Positions 63,844 to 64,000 of a stretch of DNA of 64,000 bases are shown here, in pieces. The stretch is from Neobacillus rhizosphaerae (GTDB lineage: Bacteria > Bacillota > Bacilli > Bacillales > Cytobacillaceae), in the NCBI RefSeq assembly GCF_937468385.1, contig NZ_CALBWS010000007.1, forward strand, positions 1 through 64,000. Direction: 5' to 3'. Each line of letters begins with the position of its first letter. Positions within the stretch are counted from its first letter, which is position 1. The position numbers and the translations under genes are program-made. Under the pieces are notes generated by a model. The model had not been told where the DNA came from. It saw nothing but the letters and a program-made list of their open reading frames with translations, and did no database searches.

Positions 63844-64000
63844 CTATCCCATTTCTAAATACTCTGTATGCACATCAATATTTGCTCCCAATAGAACGGT
63901 AGCCAAGTGATGCAAGGGAGCGGTAGCAACCTCTCGATACATTCGATCAATATATATATGTTCAGCTTGTGGAAATTCTCGCTTAAATTGCTTGCGAAGC
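63844..64000 (-). CDS. yusF: YusF, Toprim-domain protein (3' part only)
   Basis: An open frame enters from the right edge and stops at 63844-63846. The visible 51 residues (RKQFKREFPQAEHIYIDRMY, REVATAPLHHLATVLLGANI, DVHTEYLEMG) look like the C-terminus of B. subtilis YusF, a small Toprim-domain protein. The start lies outside the window. Gene order (gcvH-yusG side beyond) cannot be seen. Confidence 0.75.
   Translation of the reverse strand, partial: LRKQFKREFPQAEHIYIDRMYREVATAPLHHLATVLLGANIDVHTEYLEMG

Overview
The window is chromosomal DNA from a spore-forming, low-GC Gram-positive bacterium of the family Bacillaceae. The evidence is strong AGGAGG-type ribosome binding sites, frequent TTG and GTG starts, many sporulation and germination genes (Spo0E-like, kapB, kapD, yuiC, yutC, yutH, lytH, yunB), two S-box riboswitches, and a gene order that follows the yug-yui-yum-yut-yun-suf-yus arm of the Bacillus subtilis chromosome. 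It is not B. subtilis itself. Family names such as yutF are given by homology recognised by eye; no database search was run.

Region 1-17 kb is a mixed segment. It holds a CorA-type Mg transporter behind a short leader ORF, a CDF cation exporter, a YteA-like zinc-finger protein, a LysE exporter, the ykoS-ykoT membrane/glycosyltransferase pair, an MFS exporter with its winged-helix regulator, a Spo0E-like phosphatase, a K+ channel (yugO), pgi, an Fe-alcohol dehydrogenase (yugJ), the rocD-rocG arginine/ornithine degradation pair, and yugI. Region 17-31 kb has yugE, patB, gnd, an alanyl-tRNA editing protein, two Gly/Pro/Tyr repeat proteins, a Cu,Zn-SOD-like lipoprotein, a cyclophilin lipoprotein, kapB-kapD (kinB absent), yuxO, the aminopeptidase yuiE, and yuiC-yuiB-yuiA.

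Region 31-52 kb is largely syntenic with B. subtilis: NADH dehydrogenase yumB, ferredoxin/flavodoxin reductase yumC, Fe-S carriers yutM and yutI, yuzB, yutJ, yuzD, yutH, yutG, yutF, an EAL protein followed by yutE, yutD, yutC, lipA, lytH, and yunB-yunC-yunD-yunE-yunF. Region 52-64 kb is a GH25 lysozyme, the sufCDSUB Fe-S assembly operon, metNPQ and metY (each behind an S-box riboswitch), then yusD, yusE and the 3' end of yusF. Fe-S biogenesis (suf, yutM, yutI), its client lipA, and flavin redox enzymes sit close together. Sulfur amino-acid supply (metNPQ, metY, patB) is the second theme.

The most interesting signal is the leader of the corA-like gene at 1.0-1.2 kb. A 41-codon ORF with its own ribosome binding site carries Asp-Pro-Asp-Pro near its start, the same kind of motif as the E. 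coli MgtL leader peptide. A hairpin that buries the corA ribosome binding site and ends in a T tract follows it. The codons just after the DPDP motif can pair with one arm of that hairpin. This looks like a magnesium-sensing attenuator built on nascent-peptide ribosome destabilisation. Other unexplained structure includes two families of dispersed repeats, a nested-hairpin element in two copies, a 21-bp tandem array, a decaying tandem copy of the yunF 3' end, a three-fold 18-bp operator-like repeat, and a candidate small RNA between yumB and yumC.
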